A stretch of DNA of 64,000 bases from Stanieria cyanosphaera PCC 7437 (GTDB taxonomy: Bacteria > Cyanobacteriota > Cyanobacteriia > Cyanobacteriales > Xenococcaceae): positions 186,001-250,000 of the forward strand of contig NC_019748.1 of the NCBI RefSeq assembly GCF_000317575.1. Reading direction: 5' to 3'. Shown here piece by piece: positions 18,164 to 25,907 of this stretch. Each line of letters starts with the position of its first letter. Position 1 is the first letter of the stretch. Position numbers and translations under genes: made by a program. Below the pieces are notes generated by a model. The model was not told the DNA's origin and searched no databases. It saw nothing but the letters and a program-made list of their open reading frames with translations.

Positions 18164-18868
18164 GTGAATTCATACCAGCAAATTCCCATCGAAGAATGCG
18201 GAGAACCTCTTGTTCCCATTCCTTTAGAAAAATTCGCCGTAGAGTTACCCCATCCCTATGAAAGGTTAGGAGCAAATTATGGAGAGCGATCGCCTTACTG
18301 TTTACGTCAAGGAGTAGTGACTGCTTTAGAAAAAGCGCAGTTTCTATTGAATAAAAGCTATCCTGGTTGGAAATTAAAAATTTTTGATGCTTATCGAACT
18401 GTAGGAGTACAGCAATTTATGGTTGATTACACCTATGGGATACTACTCAAGCGACAGGGTTTGCCAGAACATAAGCTTTCTCCTCAACAGCGTCAAAAAA
18501 TTTGGGATCAAGTATATCAACTTTGGGCTGCACCTAGCTTAGATCCTTTAACTCCTCCTCCTCATAGTACAGGAGCAGCGATCGATCTGACTTTAATTGA
18601 TGATCGAGGTATTACTCTAGATCTGGGAGGTCAAATTGATGAAATCTCTCCGCGTTCTCATCCTGATTACTATGCCAAAAGTCAAGACATTAAGGAACAG
18701 CAATTCCATCGTCGTCGTCAATTGCTAGAAAGAGTGATGCTTAATGCTGGTTTTTCTCGTCATCCTAGAGAATGGTGGCATTTTTCGTTAGGCGATCAAA
18801 TGTGGGCTTGGTTACACAACCAAAATAATCCTAATAATTCTGTAATTGCTCGTTATGGCAGAATTTAG
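18164..18868 (+). CDS. D-alanyl-D-alanine dipeptidase (VanX/DdpX-like, M15D)
   Basis: 234 residues from a GTG start, with IPIEECGEPLVPIP as the typical beginning. M15D zinc-site motifs are visible: IFDAYRT (substrate-binding Arg), HSTGAAIDLTL (SxHxxGxAxD-type, His and Asp ligands) and EWWHFSLG (catalytic Glu and third zinc His). The enzyme cleaves D-Ala-D-Ala or related dipeptides for peptidoglycan recycling. No leader peptide is seen, so it is cytoplasmic. No van genes are nearby, so glycopeptide resistance is not implied. Confidence 0.88.
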   Translation: MNSYQQIPIEECGEPLVPIPLEKFAVELPHPYERLGANYGERSPYCLRQGVVTALEKAQFLLNKSYPGWKLKIFDAYRTVGVQQFMVDYTYGILLKRQGLPEHKLSPQQRQKIWDQVYQLWAAPSLDPLTPPPHSTGAAIDLTLIDDRGITLDLGGQIDEISPRSHPDYYAKSQDIKEQQFHRRRQLLERVMLNAGFSRHPREWWHFSLGDQMWAWLHNQNNPNNSVIARYGRI

Positions 18869-18936
18869 CTAATTCAAATCGCTCTTATTTTAGAAGATAA
18901 ATTCCTATTGTTAACATAGATTTAAATCTATTGTTA

Positions 18937-18966
18937 TTGACAAATAAATAGAGATAAAGCTATTAT
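18937..18966 (+). promoter_or_regulatory. Sigma70-type promoter TTGACA-18-TATTAT
   Basis: A consensus -35 at 18937-18942 and a near-consensus -10 at 18961-18966, with an 18-base spacer, on the + strand in a gap with no protein gene. It would start transcription near 18973, right before the structured RNA region. Confidence 0.55.
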
Positions 18967-18972
18967 TATTTC

Positions 18973-19190
18973 AGGTATTGTCATTGTAGACCAATAACAG
19001 TGATAGTTCGTGGTTTCGTTCTAGAAGGGTTATTTAAATCCCTAAGAGCGAGAGCTAACTACGAAGTAATTATAATTGAAATGCTCTACTCCTTAACAGT
19101 AATCAATCATAAATAGCTGTTGTGGTCTCCTTTGTCATTCCTCCATAACAAGCCATTTAGTTACCTGCACTCTACAGGTAACTTTATTTT
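18973..19190 (+). ncRNA. Structured small RNA candidate (possibly 6S-like)
   Basis: The 370-base gap after the dipeptidase gene has no ORF but shows RNA architecture. AGACCA and AACAG at 18988-19000 can pair with CTGTT and TGGTCT at 19117-19128, closing a long rod. Inside it, TTCGTGGTT..CGTTC (19007-19020) pairs with GAGCG..AACTACGAA (about 19046-19065) around a small AGGG..CCCT hairpin. A strong promoter lies upstream and an intrinsic terminator ends at about 19190. A rod with a large internal bubble is reminiscent of 6S RNA, but that identity is a guess. Confidence 0.5.
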
Positions 19191-19193
19191 TGT
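19159..19193 (+). terminator. Intrinsic terminator
   Basis: Nine-base perfect arms AGTTACCTG (19159-19167) and CAGGTAACT (19175-19183) with a 7-base loop, followed by TTATTTTTGTT. It ends the small-RNA region and insulates the YqgF-like gene at 19239. Confidence 0.85.
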
Positions 19194-19238
19194 TAGGCTC
19201 ATTTTAGGTTTAAAAAGCAGACAATTTCCTTTTGGTAA

Positions 19239-19646
19239 ATGATTTTAGGTTTTGATCCAGGCAGAGATAAATGCGGTATTGCAGTAATGAATTTTGCTCG
19301 CCAAATTGTTTTTCATCAAGTAGTTGATTCTCAACTGGCGTTAGCTGATCTGCAAAAGTTATGTCAACAATATGAAATCAAACTAATTGTCATGGGTAAT
19401 TTAACCACAGCTAAAAGCTGGCGACAAAAGATTGAATCAGAGTTGTCCTTCTCAATTCCTTTAGTAATGGTAGATGAAAATAATAGTTCTGTTGAAGCTA
19501 GAGAACGTTATTGGCAGATGTATCCACCTCGAGGTTTAAAAAAGTTAATTCCTCAAGGAATGCGGATTCCTCCTCGTCCAGTAGACGATATTGTAGCTAT
19601 TCTCTTGATTGAAAGATATTTGGCTACATCTGAGTACGGACAGTAA
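19239..19646 (+). CDS. YqgF/RuvX RNase H-like domain protein
   Basis: 135 residues. MILGFDPGRDKCGIAV is the first RNase H-like strand with the catalytic Asp and DPGxxxxGIA pattern. LIVMGN is the second strand, MVDENNSS carries a second acidic residue, and RPVDDIVAILLIERYL near the end supplies the third acidic pair. It is a small single-domain member of the YqgF/RuvX family of rRNA-processing or resolvase-like nucleases. It overlaps the convergent DUF3146 gene by 23 bases. Confidence 0.8.
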   Translation: MILGFDPGRDKCGIAVMNFARQIVFHQVVDSQLALADLQKLCQQYEIKLIVMGNLTTAKSWRQKIESELSFSIPLVMVDENNSSVEARERYWQMYPPRGLKKLIPQGMRIPPRPVDDIVAILLIERYLATSEYGQ

Positions 19647-19887
19647 ACATATAATCTCCACCTGGTTCTAATTGATAATCACAGTGTTCTAAAAAGCGTC
19701 CAAGAGGCTCTTGAATTAATGCCCTGCCTAAAGAAGGTTGAATTAATAGTTTTTTTTGTCGAAAACGCCACTGAAATTGCCAATGATAGTTAGCAGCCTT
19801 GACTTCTCCTTCAAGGTTGCCCAAATGCCAAGATTGTTTGGTAATCCGAACGTAGGCGGTAGTTTCTGGGAGCGATCGAGAACTCAC
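19624..19887 (-). CDS. DUF3146-like cyanobacterial protein
   Basis: 87 residues. The text YVRITKQSWHLGNLEGEV, WQFQWRFRQ and SLGRALIQEPLGRFLE then QLEPGGDY looks like the cyanobacteria-specific DUF3146 family. It is a small beta-rich soluble protein with no known function. It is convergent with, and overlaps, the YqgF-like gene. The conserved composition and lack of stop codons against a real opposing gene support it as coding. Confidence 0.65.
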   Translation of the reverse strand: MSSRSLPETTAYVRITKQSWHLGNLEGEVKAANYHWQFQWRFRQKKLLIQPSLGRALIQEPLGRFLEHCDYQLEPGGDYMFTVRTQM

Positions 19888-19956
19888 AATATTTGCTTAG
19901 AAATTTTTATCCTAATTTTAGGTTACAAGTTAAATCATATCTAACCTTCAAGATGT

Positions 19957-20634
19957 TTATAGTTTGACAAAAATAAAAAAGGCTACTCCCGTAAAAAACA
20001 AAATTGTCAAAGATATTAAATAGATTACAATCCAAGAAAACTGTTGTTCTAATCTTTTATAAGCTACTTTAACTTTGACTAACTGTTTTTTAGTAAGCTG
20101 CAATTCGGTGATAATATCTTCTCTTGCTTCCTTACTAAAAGGACTGCCAGATTTTTCTAAAATATCGATACGTTGATTAAATTTTTCTTCTAATTGGGTA
20201 ATATGCTCGGGAAAATTTTGAGAAGTTCTTTCAATCAGTTTTTCTAACAATCCAGGACTTAATTGACAATAACCTTTGTAAACATAGCGAATAGCATCAG
20301 CTAATTCATGAGCAGGGGTATTTTTGAGGAGATAACCTTTTGCTCCTGACTGCATTGCATTTTCAACATCTACTTCATTATTATGACTACTTAAAACTAA
20401 AATTTTATTTTCGGGAAAACGTTGTGCTACAACTTTAATTGTTGTAATACCGTCCATACCTGGCATTTCTATATCTAATATGGTAAGGTCAGGTTTGAGA
20501 TTTTGAATTTTTTCTATTGCTTCTAGACCATCATTAGCTTGACCGACAACCTTAATATCAGACTCAGCTTCTAAATACATCTGTAAAGCTTGTCTAATTA
20601 GGTTCTGATCATCAACTATCAGAACGCGAATCAT
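19957..20634 (-). CDS. Tail-anchored receiver-domain protein without DNA-binding domain
   Basis: 225 residues from the ATG at 20634; a TTG nine bases upstream is the alternative. Residues 1-122 form a complete CheY-like receiver: DD of LIVDDQ, phospho-acceptor Asp54 in ILDIEMPG, switch Ser in VLSSHN, and Lys in GYLLKNTP. This is of NarL/LuxR-receiver type, but the usual HTH is missing. A charged helical or coiled-coil stretch (about 140-195) leads instead to one C-terminal hydrophobic helix (about 200-222), so the protein should be membrane-tethered with the receiver in the cytoplasm. A paralogue lies just upstream. Confidence 0.85.
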   Translation of the reverse strand: MIRVLIVDDQNLIRQALQMYLEAESDIKVVGQANDGLEAIEKIQNLKPDLTILDIEMPGMDGITTIKVVAQRFPENKILVLSSHNNEVDVENAMQSGAKGYLLKNTPAHELADAIRYVYKGYCQLSPGLLEKLIERTSQNFPEHITQLEEKFNQRIDILEKSGSPFSKEAREDIITELQLTKKQLVKVKVAYKRLEQQFSWIVIYLISLTILFFTGVAFFIFVKL

Positions 20635-20822
20635 TGTTTGCAATTCCTGTTAAAATAACTATCAAGTTTGCTCGATACTTCTACTTAATTTAAAGATTTT
20701 GTAAGAGTATATCATTAGATTGCTAGTTTTTCGAGATTGGTTTATCCTAAATTAATAACGATAATTTAACCAATAATAAACTGAATTTATAAAATCGAAA
20801 TAATAATTTAAATATAAACTTT

Positions 20823-21530
20823 TTATTTCAAAAACATTAAACTATAGCCAATCCAAACCAAAATAATCAAAATTTGTACAAGACTTAAAATGTAAATTTT
20901 TTCTTGAAGCTTTTTCAAGATTTGAATTGTTTCTCCTTGTTTATTTTTTAAACTATATAATTTTAAATCTAAAGTAGAAATTAATTGTTCGCGAATTTGA
21001 TTGAGGGTATTATCAATTAATTGTTTAGGTTCGGCTTTGATAATTGTTTCTAATTGATAAAAATGCCATCTAACTTGTTTTTCTAGAGTAATAAAATCAT
21101 GATAAGAGGAATTAGTGGTTAATTGAGTGAGCAGTTGTTCTAGTAAACCAGGTGCTAACTGAAAATAACCTTTGTTAACATAACGAATAGTATGAGCTAT
21201 TTCGTTGGAGGGAGTATTTTTAAGTAAATAACCTTTTGCTCCTGCTGAGATTGAACTATACAGTTCACTGTGGTCACCGTTATTACTAAAGACTATTGTT
21301 TTAGTTTGAGGAAAGTGGTCACGAATAATCTGGGTTGTCTTTATTCCATCTAGCTGAGGTATTTTTAAATCAATTAGAACAATGTCGGGTTGTAGCTGAG
21401 CAATTTTTTCTAAGGCAGTTTTGCCATTGTTAGCAAAACCGACTACTTGAAGATCGGATTCGGCATTTAAAGTAACTTGCCAATAGTGGTCAACTGATTT
21501 TTGATTAGCAACTATTAAAATATTAATCAT
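20823..21530 (-). CDS. Tail-anchored degenerate receiver-domain protein
   Basis: 235 residues from the ATG at 21530; a longer reading frame to 21614 adds a hydrophobic stretch unlike the family. It is a paralogue of the neighbouring receiver protein with the same layout: receiver (1-122), helical linker, C-terminal membrane helix (about 208-230), no HTH. Asp54 (VLIDLKIP) and Lys (GYLLKNTP) are kept, but the acidic Mg-binding pair is replaced by Ala8-Asn9 (ILIVANQ). Normal Mg-dependent phosphorylation is therefore unlikely, and it may be a constitutive or dimerising partner. Confidence 0.82.
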   Translation of the reverse strand: MINILIVANQKSVDHYWQVTLNAESDLQVVGFANNGKTALEKIAQLQPDIVLIDLKIPQLDGIKTTQIIRDHFPQTKTIVFSNNGDHSELYSSISAGAKGYLLKNTPSNEIAHTIRYVNKGYFQLAPGLLEQLLTQLTTNSSYHDFITLEKQVRWHFYQLETIIKAEPKQLIDNTLNQIREQLISTLDLKLYSLKNKQGETIQILKKLQEKIYILSLVQILIILVWIGYSLMFLK

Positions 21531-21793
21531 AGGATTTAAACAAATATTTATTAATAAACTGATGAAATTAGGTAGTAAATTAGTTAAATGAAAAATAATT
21601 AACTGCGGTTTCACTGTTATTGAGAATCGTCTCTGAGTAATTATCAGTTTTGTTTTATTTTAATTGTAAAAATAATTCTGTTTTGATTCAAAATTTAGCC
21701 GATCAAATTTAACTTAAAAGACAATTTGTAGTTTAAATTACCAAATCGGTCAGATATCAATCAATTTCAATTAACATTAGTGGGAGGTATTCT

Positions 21794-23254
21794 TTGTTAT
21801 CTTTTGATAGCTCCAGTCATTCAGAAGAATTAGAACTTACTTTATTAAGTTTTCAAGAAATTACTACAGAAATAAACTATAAAAAAGCTCAAAATTCTCT
21901 GAGAGATTTAATTCGTAATCTCGATCTTAGCGATCAAGAACAAGCAGGATTAGAATCAGATCTGAGCCGTCTAACCGAAATGCTAGATAAGTTGGAGCAT
22001 TCTCTAGTGCAAATTGCTGCTTTTGGCATGGTGGGAAGAGGCAAGTCTTCGGTGTTAAATGCTCTTTTGGGACAAGAAATCTTTACTGCCGGACCACTTC
22101 ACGGTGTTACTAATAAAATCAACAGTGCTAATTGGCAGTTGACTCCAGAGAAATTAGGCAACACAGAAGAAAATTTACAAACTCTGACTATATCCACAGG
22201 AATAGGAAAAAGTAAAATTCAATTAATTGATACTCCTGGAATTGATGAGGTTAATGGAGAAGTCAGAGAAGCATTAGCTTGTGATTTAGCTAAACAAGTA
22301 GATCTCATTTTATTTGTGATTGCAGGAGATCTAACTCAAGTTGAATACAATGCTTTATCGCGATTGCGGGAGGCAGGCAAACCAATCTTGCTGGTATTTA
22401 ATAAAATTGATCAGTATCCTGAAGCAGATCGTTTGGCAATTTATCACAAGATTAGAGATGAGCGAGTCAAACAGTTACTTTCTCCTGAAGAAATTGTTAT
22501 GGTAGCAGCGTCTCCGCTACAAGCACAAGCAATTCGTCAAGCTGATGGTAAATTAAAAGTACAGCGTCAACGGGGACAACCACAGGTAGACAGCCTTAAA
22601 TTAAAAATACTTGAAATACTTAATCGGGAAGGTAAATCGTTGATTGCTCTCAACAGTATGCTGTTTGCTGACGAAGTTAATGAACAAATTTTACAGCGCA
22701 AATTAGAGATTCGGGAAGAAGCTGCCAATCGTTTGATTTACAAAGGAGTCATGTTTAAAGCAGTAGCGATCGCTCTAAATCCTGTGACGGCAATTGACTT
22801 ATTTACTGGTGCGATAATTGATATTGCCATTATTATTACTCTTTCCCGTTTATACGGCATTCCCATGACTCAAGCTGGTGCGATCGCTTTGTTACGTAAA
22901 ATTGCTTTGAGTATGGGAGGAATAGGTGCTAGTGAACTTTTAGCTACTTTGGGTCTAAGCTCGCTCAAAGGGATGTTAGGATTGAGTGTACCTCTGACAG
23001 GTGGATTATCCTTAGCTCCTTATTTATCAATTGCGATCGCACAAGCAGGAGTAGCTGGTGTCTCTTCTTACGCAATTGGACAAATTACCAAAACCTATCT
23101 AGCTAATGGTGCATCTTGGGGTCCCGATGGCCCAAAGGCGGTAGTAAAAAATATTTTGGATTCGTTGGATGAAGAATCGATTCTTAATCGGATCAAGTCT
23201 GAATTACAAGCTAAGTTAAGGGTTAATCAATCTGGGATAAATTTTGAAAAATAG
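21794..23254 (+). CDS. Membrane-associated GTPase with DUF697-like C-terminus
   Basis: 486 residues from a TTG at 21794, chosen because GGGAGG lies 6 bases upstream. The G domain has G1 GMVGRGKSS (78-86), G3 DTPGID, G4 FNKID and G5 VAASP, an Era/dynamin-like small GTPase. The C-terminal about 190 residues contain Ala/Gly-rich hydrophobic helices (for example GVMFKAVAIALNPVTAIDLF and the following hairpins) resembling DUF697, which would insert into a membrane. A roadblock-like gene follows 27 bases later. The two receiver genes are divergent from it. Confidence 0.85.
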   Translation: MLSFDSSSHSEELELTLLSFQEITTEINYKKAQNSLRDLIRNLDLSDQEQAGLESDLSRLTEMLDKLEHSLVQIAAFGMVGRGKSSVLNALLGQEIFTAGPLHGVTNKINSANWQLTPEKLGNTEENLQTLTISTGIGKSKIQLIDTPGIDEVNGEVREALACDLAKQVDLILFVIAGDLTQVEYNALSRLREAGKPILLVFNKIDQYPEADRLAIYHKIRDERVKQLLSPEEIVMVAASPLQAQAIRQADGKLKVQRQRGQPQVDSLKLKILEILNREGKSLIALNSMLFADEVNEQILQRKLEIREEAANRLIYKGVMFKAVAIALNPVTAIDLFTGAIIDIAIIITLSRLYGIPMTQAGAIALLRKIALSMGGIGASELLATLGLSSLKGMLGLSVPLTGGLSLAPYLSIAIAQAGVAGVSSYAIGQITKTYLANGASWGPDGPKAVVKNILDSLDEESILNRIKSELQAKLRVNQSGINFEK

Positions 23255-23281
23255 TTTATCTCTTCTAATTTTGAGCGCGCT

Positions 23282-24187
23282 ATGGCTTTATTTGTTGACC
23301 AACTTGTTTATACTAGCTTTCCCGAAATAGGATTTAAATTGCTTACTAGCGGGCAAATTACTCCTCAACTACAGCAATTGTTTTTAGAATTAGTAGTTGA
23401 TCGATGTTGGAATGCTTATCAACCACCACCGCCAGGTTATCAAGCAGCTTTTTTACGACAAATTGACGCAGACAATAGTTTTTTTGGGTGGCTCAAGAGC
23501 GACATTAATGATGATTTTGAACGGATTAATGTTCCTTATTTTCTTGGTTATTATTGCGATCGCCCTTTAACTGCTCAACAGCTTAATAATATCTTTAACT
23601 GTTTGCAAAGAGGACCACTCAGCCAAATTAACCGCCACGATTTACTATTCCATAGTTTAGAGCCAGTTTACATTCCTGATTTTAATGGCTATCAATCTGC
23701 TGGAATGGAAATGAAAATTTCGCCAGTAATTCGTCAACACAGTTTAGTTGTTTTACAACAAAATCAACTGCTTAATTTATTAATTCCGACTCAACCTTCA
23801 TCAATTAATCCTCTAGAAATAGTTTTACGAAATGCGATCGCTGAAAAAATGGGGATTTCAGGAGCAGTTTTAATCACTCAAACAGGAGAATTATTAACTA
23901 AACCAATTAGTTTGGAGCGAAAAACCCAATTAATTCTTACTAATATCATTAAAAATTTAAATCCAAGAGAATTAAAACAAAATCAAGCTCAAACGGCTCA
24001 AAAAATTTTATTACAGGGTCGCAATGGTTATTTAGTTTTATTTAATTGCTATCCTGATATCTTTTTATTAATTAAAGCCGAATTAATTTTAAAAAGTGTT
24101 TTACAAAAACAAATTGATAGTTTGATTAATCAATTACAACCAGAACTTAATAAACTACAATTAAAATTATATTGTCAACAGTATTAA
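23282..24187 (+). CDS. Unknown protein with a roadblock/LC7-like C-terminal half
   Basis: 301 residues. The N-terminal half (VYTSFPEIGFKLL, then YQPPPPGYQAAFLRQI and PYFLGYY) is an uncharacterised conserved-looking domain. From about 185, EIVLRNAIAEKMGISGAVLI then TQTGELLTKPI and later GRNGYLVLFNCYPDIFLLIK follow the strand pattern of roadblock/LC7 domains, which bind small GTPases. Sitting 27 bases after a GTPase gene, it is a candidate partner or GAP. The roadblock call is pattern recognition only. The last 300 bases are markedly AT-rich. Confidence 0.6.
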   Translation: MALFVDQLVYTSFPEIGFKLLTSGQITPQLQQLFLELVVDRCWNAYQPPPPGYQAAFLRQIDADNSFFGWLKSDINDDFERINVPYFLGYYCDRPLTAQQLNNIFNCLQRGPLSQINRHDLLFHSLEPVYIPDFNGYQSAGMEMKISPVIRQHSLVVLQQNQLLNLLIPTQPSSINPLEIVLRNAIAEKMGISGAVLITQTGELLTKPISLERKTQLILTNIIKNLNPRELKQNQAQTAQKILLQGRNGYLVLFNCYPDIFLLIKAELILKSVLQKQIDSLINQLQPELNKLQLKLYCQQY

Positions 24188-24202
24188 CCTATGATATTAA
24201 AA

Positions 24203-24563
24203 TTAAATGAAATTATGATTTACTTGTTGTGCTAGCTTGCTAATGCTAGTTTTTATTTCATCTAAATCATCTTCAACAGCATTAAAAGTATTACTAATCC
24301 ATCCTTGAGGCTCTACATCTCGTTTCAAAGTTTTAATTTCTTCTTCTAGTCTATTTATTCTACGATTATGTTCGTTAATTCTTTTATTTTGTTATTGTTC
24401 GCTTATTAATTGGTTGTGATGGTGTTTTGTTATCTATGTCTAAATTATAAAGTATCTTTGAAAAAGCACTGGTGTTATTTGAAAAGAATAATTTTAAGGA
24501 TTTATTGTCTTCTCCATAATGCGACCACATTCTTATAATTTTTACTATATTTTCTGAATTCAT
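24203..24563 (-). pseudogene. Frameshifted small coiled-coil gene
   Basis: From an ATG at 24563 a 59-codon frame runs to TAA at 24384, ending in PSQPINKRTITK. Another frame picks up at the same place and runs QNKRINEHNRRINRLEEEIK and on to a stop at 24203, with further coding-like text such as GWISNTFNAVEDDLDEIK. The junction sits in an A-rich run, so a single frameshift has probably broken a gene of about 120 codons with a coiled-coil C-terminus. The family is unknown. The rest of the 415-base gap is AT-rich and empty. Confidence 0.5.
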
Positions 24564-24602
24564 AACATCGATTAATGTAATTTAGCTAATAAAAAACTGC
24601 TT

Positions 24603-25565
24603 ATGTCCAAATCTCTTCCTGCTAAATATATAGTCAGATTAGGTAAATTTGTCTGGACAACGATGTGGCAGATTATGATGTCACAGTTGGCACCACCTAG
24701 TCGTGAGGGGGAATATTTGCGCCCTTCTAGTCAATTTAGAAATTTTATCGGTACGGAGGAAAATAATCCCTATCCACCAGCAACAGGACGTTATCGTCTT
24801 TATGTCGGCATGGGATGTCCTTGGGCGCATCGTACTCTAGTAGTTAGAGTTTTAAAAGGTTTAGAAGAGGTTATTTCTGTAGCAACGGTTTATCCTTCTA
24901 GTAATGAAGGAATTTGGATTTTTGACCAGTCTGAAGAAGGTTGTAATACCTTACCAGAAATATATCAATTAGCCCAACCTGGGTATCAAGGAAGATGTAC
25001 TGTTCCTGTATTATGGGATACTCAGACGAAAACGATTGTTAACAATGAAAGTGCTGAAATTATTGTAATGCTCAATTCCGAGTTTAATCAGTGGGCAACT
25101 AATTCTGAGTTAGATTTATACCCAGAAATTTTACAACCACAAATTGATTCTTGGAACGAAAAAGTTTATCATGCGGTTAACAACGGTGTTTATCGTTGTG
25201 GTTTTGCTCAAACTCAATCAGCTTATAATCAAGCTTGTGAAGAATTGTTCCAAACTTTGGATGAGATTGATTTAGTCTTAGCAGACAAGCGTTATTTGTG
25301 TGGCGAACAAGTAACTTTAGCGGATGTGCGTTTGTTTACAACTTTATTCCGTTTTGATGTAGTTTATTACGGCTTATTTAAATGTAACCTACGTCGCATT
25401 CAAGATTATCCCCATTTAGGCAGATATCTGCGAGATTTGTACCAATTACCTGGAGTTGCTACTACTTGCGATCTTGAAAGTATTAAACGAGATTATTATG
25501 GCAATCTTTTCCCTCTTAACCCAGGGGGAATTATTCCCTTGGGGCCAGATTTAGCTAATTTATAA
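24603..25565 (+). CDS. Glutathionyl-hydroquinone reductase (Xi-class GST, YqjG-like)
   Basis: 320 residues, the usual Xi-class length. The thioredoxin-like domain has YVGMGCPWAHRTL, where CPWAHR carries the nucleophilic Cys. INNESAEI-like text (VNNESAEIIVMLNSEF) forms the glutathione gamma-Glu site, and the helical C-terminal domain has YLCGEQVTLADVRLFTTLFR and VYYGLFKCN. The enzyme removes glutathione from glutathionyl-hydroquinones or quinones, keeping quinol pools clean. It is a monocistronic cytosolic gene. Confidence 0.92.
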   Translation: MSKSLPAKYIVRLGKFVWTTMWQIMMSQLAPPSREGEYLRPSSQFRNFIGTEENNPYPPATGRYRLYVGMGCPWAHRTLVVRVLKGLEEVISVATVYPSSNEGIWIFDQSEEGCNTLPEIYQLAQPGYQGRCTVPVLWDTQTKTIVNNESAEIIVMLNSEFNQWATNSELDLYPEILQPQIDSWNEKVYHAVNNGVYRCGFAQTQSAYNQACEELFQTLDEIDLVLADKRYLCGEQVTLADVRLFTTLFRFDVVYYGLFKCNLRRIQDYPHLGRYLRDLYQLPGVATTCDLESIKRDYYGNLFPLNPGGIIPLGPDLANL

Positions 25566-25680
25566 GTTTTGAAGCATAAAGATCTGCCGTCCAGTATGTT
25601 ATTTATTTACGATCTTGATTGGGGAGTTACTCAAATACCTGTTTTTGATTCTTTGATTGGGATGGAGTAGCTTATTTTTG

Positions 25681-25703
25681 TTGGGTTTCGTACCTCAACC
25701 CAA
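25681..25703. repeat. Dispersed inverted repeat TTGGGTT..AACCCAA
   Basis: Seven-base arms flank TCGTACCTC. I recognise GTTGGGTTTCGTNCCTCAACCCA as a frequent cyanobacterial dispersed repeat. Here it truncates or abuts a pentapeptide-repeat gene remnant. Confidence 0.7.
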
Positions 25704-25805
25704 TCTAAGGGCGATCGCACTTCGATTTCGCAAACCTCCAAAACTTTGCCCAGTGAAATCCTTTTCTCCCCCAGCATAGAGTCTAAGCAATTCTTCTCTG
25801 TCCAT
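25695..25805 (-). pseudogene. Truncated pentapeptide-repeat protein gene
   Basis: A 36-codon frame begins MDREELLRLYAGGEKDFTGQ, which is the typical N-terminus of cyanobacterial pentapeptide-repeat proteins (ELLxxYAxGExDFxG). It should continue into A(D/N)Lxx repeats but instead ends after SFGGLRN in a HIP1 site and the TTGGGTT repeat. It is read as the stump of a deleted gene. Confidence 0.55.
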
Positions 25806-25907
25806 AATTCAACACCTATTGATGAAGGAGAAGTTGGAGAATATAGTGCGATCGCCTGTATGCAGTAGTTCTCAGTCCAAAAACCCTAACTAAGAAATAA
25901 ATCTCGC

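Larger units (their letters stand above)
25566..25907. other. Intergenic region with repeat and gene remnant
   Basis: 342 bases. It holds a dispersed inverted repeat (25681-25703) and a truncated pentapeptide-repeat start on the minus strand (25695-25805), both listed separately, plus two HIP1 octamers. Nothing else is seen. Confidence 0.6.

Noticed and set aside
18164-18868. Vancomycin resistance
   Set aside because: A lone VanX/DdpX-like dipeptidase without vanH/vanA-type ligase genes is normal peptidoglycan recycling.
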